Below are positions 5,344 through 7,968 of a DNA stretch of 7,968 nt, in pieces. Within the stretch, counting starts at the first letter, position 1, and each line of letters begins with the position of its first letter. The translations under genes and the position numbers were made by a program. The notes beneath the pieces were generated by a model. That model was not told where the DNA came from. It ran no database searches and was given only the letters and a program-made list of their open reading frames with translations. Source of the stretch: Bacteroidota bacterium (GTDB lineage: Bacteria > Bacteroidota > Bacteroidia > Bacteroidales > Paludibacteraceae); contig JAJZHJ010000050.1 in the NCBI GenBank assembly GCA_021804525.1, forward strand, positions 1 through 7,968, given 5' to 3'.

Positions 5344-6180
5344 ATGAAGTTCACTAAAATGCATGGAGCAGGCAACGATTACGTCTATGTCAACGGATTT
5401 GTTGAAACAATTGAAAATCCGGCTTCACTATCCATTGCGGTCAGCGATCGTCATTTTGGGATTGGAGCCGACGGATTGGTACTCATTTTGCCCTCTGAAA
5501 AAGAAGATTTTCGTATGCGTATTTTCAATGCCGACGGGTCGGAAGCAGAAATGTGCGGTAACGCTTCGCGCTGTATTGCCAAGTATGTATTCGATCACGG
5601 GATGACGGACAAAACATCGATCACCCTCGAAACCTTATCGGGACAAAAACGGCTGGATTTACATGTGGAAAACGGGAAAGTGTCCACTGTCCGCGTAGAT
5701 ATGGGAGAGCCGATCCTTTTACCAAAGCTCATTCCGGCTCACATTGACGAAGAGAAGATTGTCAATTTTCCCATCGCATTGGATGGTAAAAAAGTCAACA
5801 TAACAGCGCTTTCTATGGGAAATCCCCATGTAATCATTTTTGTAGATGACGTGAATGAAATCGACCTGCCAAAAGTAGGGCCAAAAGTAGAGCATCATCC
5901 GCTTTTTCCTAAACGCACCAATACGGAGTTCCTGCAAATAATTTCTCCAAATCACTTGAAAATGCGTGTTTGGGAGCGTGGTTCCGGCGAAACATTGGCA
6001 TGTGGCACCGGCGCTTGTGCTGCAACTGTAGCAGCAGCACTTAACGGGAAAGCAGAGCGTAAAGTTACGATGGAATTGACTGGAGGCACGTTATTCATCG
6101 AATGGTCAGAAACAGACAATCATGTTTATATGACTGGGCCGGCCACGACAGTTTTTGAGGGAGAATATTTCGCCTCATAA
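5344..6180 (+). CDS. dapF: Diaminopimelate epimerase
   Basis: Cofactor-independent epimerase that converts LL- to meso-diaminopimelate, used for peptidoglycan cross-linking and as the direct lysine precursor. The 278 residues match the family length. The N-terminus KMHGAGNDYVYV is the family signature. The two active-site cysteines are visible: Cys71 in NADGSEAEMCGN and Cys220 in ETLACGTGACAA. RTNTEF (191-196), ERGSGET (211-217) and GPATTVFEGE (265-274) complete the substrate-binding motifs. The usual CGNGxR reads CGNASR here, so Ala74 takes the place of a Gly in the loop after the first cysteine; I believe this also occurs in other Bacteroidales. The gene begins 44 bp after the purF-like gene with AAAGGGG about 6 nt before the ATG, a weak ribosome-binding-like sequence rare in this window. 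It acts directly after DapL, encoded next. Confidence 0.97.
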   Translation: MKFTKMHGAGNDYVYVNGFVETIENPASLSIAVSDRHFGIGADGLVLILPSEKEDFRMRIFNADGSEAEMCGNASRCIAKYVFDHGMTDKTSITLETLSGQKRLDLHVENGKVSTVRVDMGEPILLPKLIPAHIDEEKIVNFPIALDGKKVNITALSMGNPHVIIFVDDVNEIDLPKVGPKVEHHPLFPKRTNTEFLQIISPNHLKMRVWERGSGETLACGTGACAATVAAALNGKAERKVTMELTGGTLFIEWSETDNHVYMTGPATTVFEGEYFAS

Positions 6181-6231
6181 GCATTTATCGAAATACTTAA
6201 TTGACAATTAAAACAAAGACACAGAGATACT

Positions 6232-7464
6232 ATGGCACTTATCAATGACAATTTTATTATTCTATCTGAAACTTATTTATTCTCGGAAATAGCACGGAAA
6301 GTAACTGCGTATAAAGAAGCAAATCCTTCAGCCAATATCATTCGATTGGGCATTGGCGACGTTACCCGACCTTTGGCACCTGCTGTCGTAAAAGCGCTTC
6401 ATCAGGCTGTTGACGAAATGGGGCAAGCGGCAACGTTTCGTGGTTATGGGCCGGAACAAGGATACGACTTCCTACGCCAAACGATTGTACAACATGATTT
6501 TGCTTCACGTGGCATTGAAATTTCGCCTGATGAGATTTTTGTGAGTGACGGGGCCAAGAGCGATACGGGAAATTTTGGTGACATTCTCGGAGCGGACAAT
6601 ATCATTGCCGTCACCGATCCAGTCTATCCGGTTTATGTTGATACAAACGTGATGGCAGGCCGCGCCGGTGAACAAAATGCTAACGGAGCATGGAACAAGA
6701 TTGTTTATTTGCCTTGTACCTTTGAAAATCAATTCATCCCTGCGCTTCCCGAAAAACGTGCCGACATCATCTACCTTTGCTATCCGAACAATCCTACGGG
6801 CACTACGCTGAAACGTGCTGAATTGAAACAATGGGTTGACTATGCACGTGAGCATGAAGCCATCATTTTGTTTGATGCTGCCTATGAAGCATTTATCAGC
6901 GAACCCGACGTACCACACTCCATTTATGAAATTGAAGGAGCTAAAGAAGTTGCCATTGAATTTCGTAGTTTCTCAAAAACGGCAGGATTCACAGGGTTAC
7001 GTTGCGGCTACACAGTGGTACCTAAAACGGTGGTAGCGAGCACGAAGAAAAACGAACATATCCCGCTCAACCGCTTATGGAATCGCCGTCAAACCACTAA
7101 ATTCAACGGCACTGCTTATATTGTGCAACGCGCTGCCGAAGCAGTATTCTCCGTCGAAGGGCAACAACAAGTCAAAGAAACCATTGACTATTATATGTAC
7201 AATGCCACCTTAATTCGAAAAGGCATAGAACAAAAAGGTATCACCTGTTTTGGCGGAGTCAACGCACCTTACATTTGGCTCAAAACGCCCGACAGCATCT
7301 CATCATGGGAATTTTTCGATCGTTTGCTCAACGAAGTAAATGTGGTAGGAACTCCGGGTGTAGGGTTTGGCCCTCACGGGGAAGGTTATTTCCGTCTCAC
7401 AGCTTTCGGCAGCCACGAACAAACCAGAGAAGCCATGCAACGCATCGTCGACTGGAAACTATAA
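6232..7464 (+). CDS. dapL: LL-diaminopimelate aminotransferase
   Basis: PLP-dependent class I/II aminotransferase that converts tetrahydrodipicolinate and glutamate directly to LL-diaminopimelate, bypassing the acylated intermediates of the DapD/C/E route. The 410 residues match the family length. Near the N-terminus are [13 protein letters not shown] (36-48) and [14 protein letters not shown] (69-82). [11 protein letters not shown] (104-114) is the DapL version of the cofactor-phosphate segment. YPNNPTG (184-190) and DAAYEAF (215-221) form the PLP pocket, and Lys249 in [15 protein letters not shown] is the predicted Schiff-base lysine. Arg388 in YFRLTAFG is the likely carboxylate-binding arginine. 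[10 protein letters not shown] and SWEFFDRLL are typical of DapL rather than aspartate aminotransferases. The gene starts 51 bp after dapF with no Shine-Dalgarno sequence and is the last of the operon. No strong terminator immediately follows; the first sizeable hairpin is about 100 nt downstream. Confidence 0.96.
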   Translation: MALINDNFIILSETYLFSEIARKVTAYKEANPSANIIRLGIGDVTRPLAPAVVKALHQAVDEMGQAATFRGYGPEQGYDFLRQTIVQHDFASRGIEISPDEIFVSDGAKSDTGNFGDILGADNIIAVTDPVYPVYVDTNVMAGRAGEQNANGAWNKIVYLPCTFENQFIPALPEKRADIIYLCYPNNPTGTTLKRAELKQWVDYAREHEAIILFDAAYEAFISEPDVPHSIYEIEGAKEVAIEFRSFSKTAGFTGLRCGYTVVPKTVVASTKKNEHIPLNRLWNRRQTTKFNGTAYIVQRAAEAVFSVEGQQQVKETIDYYMYNATLIRKGIEQKGITCFGGVNAPYIWLKTPDSISSWEFFDRLLNEVNVVGTPGVGFGPHGEGYFRLTAFGSHEQTREAMQRIVDWKL

Positions 7465-7562
7465 ATAGAATCGAACTTTAGCCAAAACATATCCTTTATA
7501 AAATTGAGTTGTCGTCTTGTAACGGTTGGACTAAAGCCTGCAATGAAATAGTTAATTTATAT

Positions 7563-7582
7563 CCTCCAGATAAATCTGGAGG
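7563..7582. repeat. Perfect 20-nt inverted repeat; possible operon terminator
   Basis: CCTCCAGAT (7563-7571) and ATCTGGAGG (7574-7582) are perfect inverted copies separated by AA, in practice an 8-bp stem with a TAAA loop. It lies 99 nt after the dapL stop. It has no T-run on either side (CAATTTAAAA follows), so it is a poor intrinsic terminator. It may instead be the core of a REP-like repeat or an RNA 3'-end stabiliser. Confidence 0.6.
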
Positions 7583-7624
7583 CAATTTAAAACAAACGCT
7601 CATCTGTTAGGGTAAGTGTTCCCG

Positions 7625-7669
7625 ATTTTTAATTCAAATCTGAGTGAAGCGGAGACTTGAACTGAAAAT
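7625..7669. repeat. Long imperfect hairpin, 17-nt arms
   Basis: The arms at 7625-7641 (ATTTTTAATTCAAATCT) and 7653-7669 (AGACTTGAACTGAAAAT) pair at 14 of 17 positions, one more as a G-T wobble, around the 11-base loop GAGTGAAGCGG. No T-run follows on either strand. The shape suggests a palindromic repeat element rather than a terminator. Confidence 0.55.
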
Positions 7670-7857
7670 AGAAATAATTTGTAACTGATTGAAATACATA
7701 TTATTTTCCTGACATCCCCTACCCTCTTCAAAGGTTATGCCAAACTAATGAACTATTGCTTTCGTGCATTGGATTAATAACCCTGATATCCTATTCTATC
7801 GTTGAATTTGCAAATCGGAAGGGACAACAAAGAAGATCAATCTATTGAGTCAGATTT

Positions 7858-7887
7858 ATGAATAGGATTGGGCTTTATCCCATTCAT
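7858..7887. repeat. Interrupted hairpin within the repeat cluster
   Basis: ATGAAT (7858-7863) pairs with ATTCAT (7882-7887). After an A/C mismatch, GGAT (7865-7868) pairs with ATCC (7877-7880) around the loop TGGGCTTT. The right arm is part of ATTCATCAT (7882-7890), which is directly repeated at 7899-7907. Confidence 0.4.
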
Positions 7888-7968
7888 CATAAAAAGAAAT
7901 TCATCATGGCTTTAGCCAAATCAGACTCGCTCAACCAATCCAGGCTTGCGAATTCTAAAACAACAAAA

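Larger units (their letters stand above)
7476..7920. repeat. Degenerate repeat family around CTTTAGCC
   Basis: CTTTAGCCAAA occurs exactly at 7476-7486 and again at 7910-7920. An inverted relative, GGACTAAAGCC, is at 7528-7538, and TGGGCTTTATCCC at 7869-7881 is a near copy of the same palindrome. ATTTGCAAAT (7806-7815) is a further 10-bp palindrome in between. The copies look like eroded members of one palindromic repeat type. Confidence 0.45.
7465..7968. other. Gene-free region downstream of dapL with clustered degenerate palindromes
   Basis: These 504 bases contain stops in all frames at short intervals and no protein sequence that I recognise. They hold several hairpins and partial copies of a CTTTAGCC/CTAAAGCC-type motif on both strands, listed separately. 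The pattern resembles the short palindromic intergenic repeats common in Bacteroidetes genomes, in a decayed state. No transposase fragment was recognised. Confidence 0.55.

Noticed and set aside
6197..6211. TTAATT-GAC-AATTAA dyad between dapF and dapL
   Set aside because: It is an all-A/T 6-bp symmetry in an AT-rich gap; it gives no stable hairpin and matches no promoter element.
6505..6918. 137-codon minus-strand frame inside dapL
   Set aside because: It is an antisense shadow of a strongly conserved coding region.
7465..7968. Remnant of a transposase gene or CRISPR array
   Set aside because: No transposase motifs were recognisable in short frames, and the repeats are irregular in spacing and sequence, unlike a CRISPR array.

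Overview
The window looks like a chromosomal segment of a Bacteroidetes bacterium, most likely order Bacteroidales. Three observations support this. The predicted proteins read like Bacteroidales versions of their families: a FadL-type outer membrane protein, a 633-residue PurF-like protein, and LL-diaminopimelate aminotransferase. Genes start without clear Shine-Dalgarno sequences. Upstream regions carry TAnnTTTG-type -7 promoter elements, typical of the Bacteroidetes primary sigma factor. The genus cannot be fixed by eye.

Layout. The left part (1-2830) is read on the minus strand. In transcription order it holds a FadL/OmpP1-type outer membrane transporter (2830-1265) ending in a strong intrinsic terminator (1178-1212), a GNAT acetyltransferase of the spermidine/spermine (SSAT-like) group (1122-658), and a 2-Cys peroxiredoxin that starts at 471 and runs off the left edge. 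The acetyltransferase and peroxiredoxin each have their own promoter candidate, and the two promoters share an unusual 29-nt block.

A 567-bp divergent intergenic region (2831-3397) separates these from the plus-strand genes. It contains promoter candidates for both sides and several unexplained inverted repeats.

The right part (3398-7464) is a three-gene plus-strand operon with gaps of 44 and 51 bp: a long PurF-like glutamine-PRPP amidotransferase, diaminopimelate epimerase (dapF) and LL-diaminopimelate aminotransferase (dapL). DapL makes LL-DAP from tetrahydrodipicolinate and DapF converts it to meso-DAP for peptidoglycan and lysine, so these two genes form the end of the aminotransferase-type DAP pathway. 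The PurF-like protein beside them has diverged at its glutaminase oxyanion motif and at the Fe-S ligand positions of the Fe-S-containing PurFs.

The last 504 bp (7465-7968) hold no convincing gene. They contain several hairpins and degenerate repeats around CTTTAGCC/CTAAAGCC, which look like a cluster of decayed palindromic (REP-like) elements. No CRISPR array, tRNA, rRNA, intact insertion sequence or defence system was seen. The best candidates for something new are the diverged PurF-like protein in a DAP operon and the repeat cluster after dapL.
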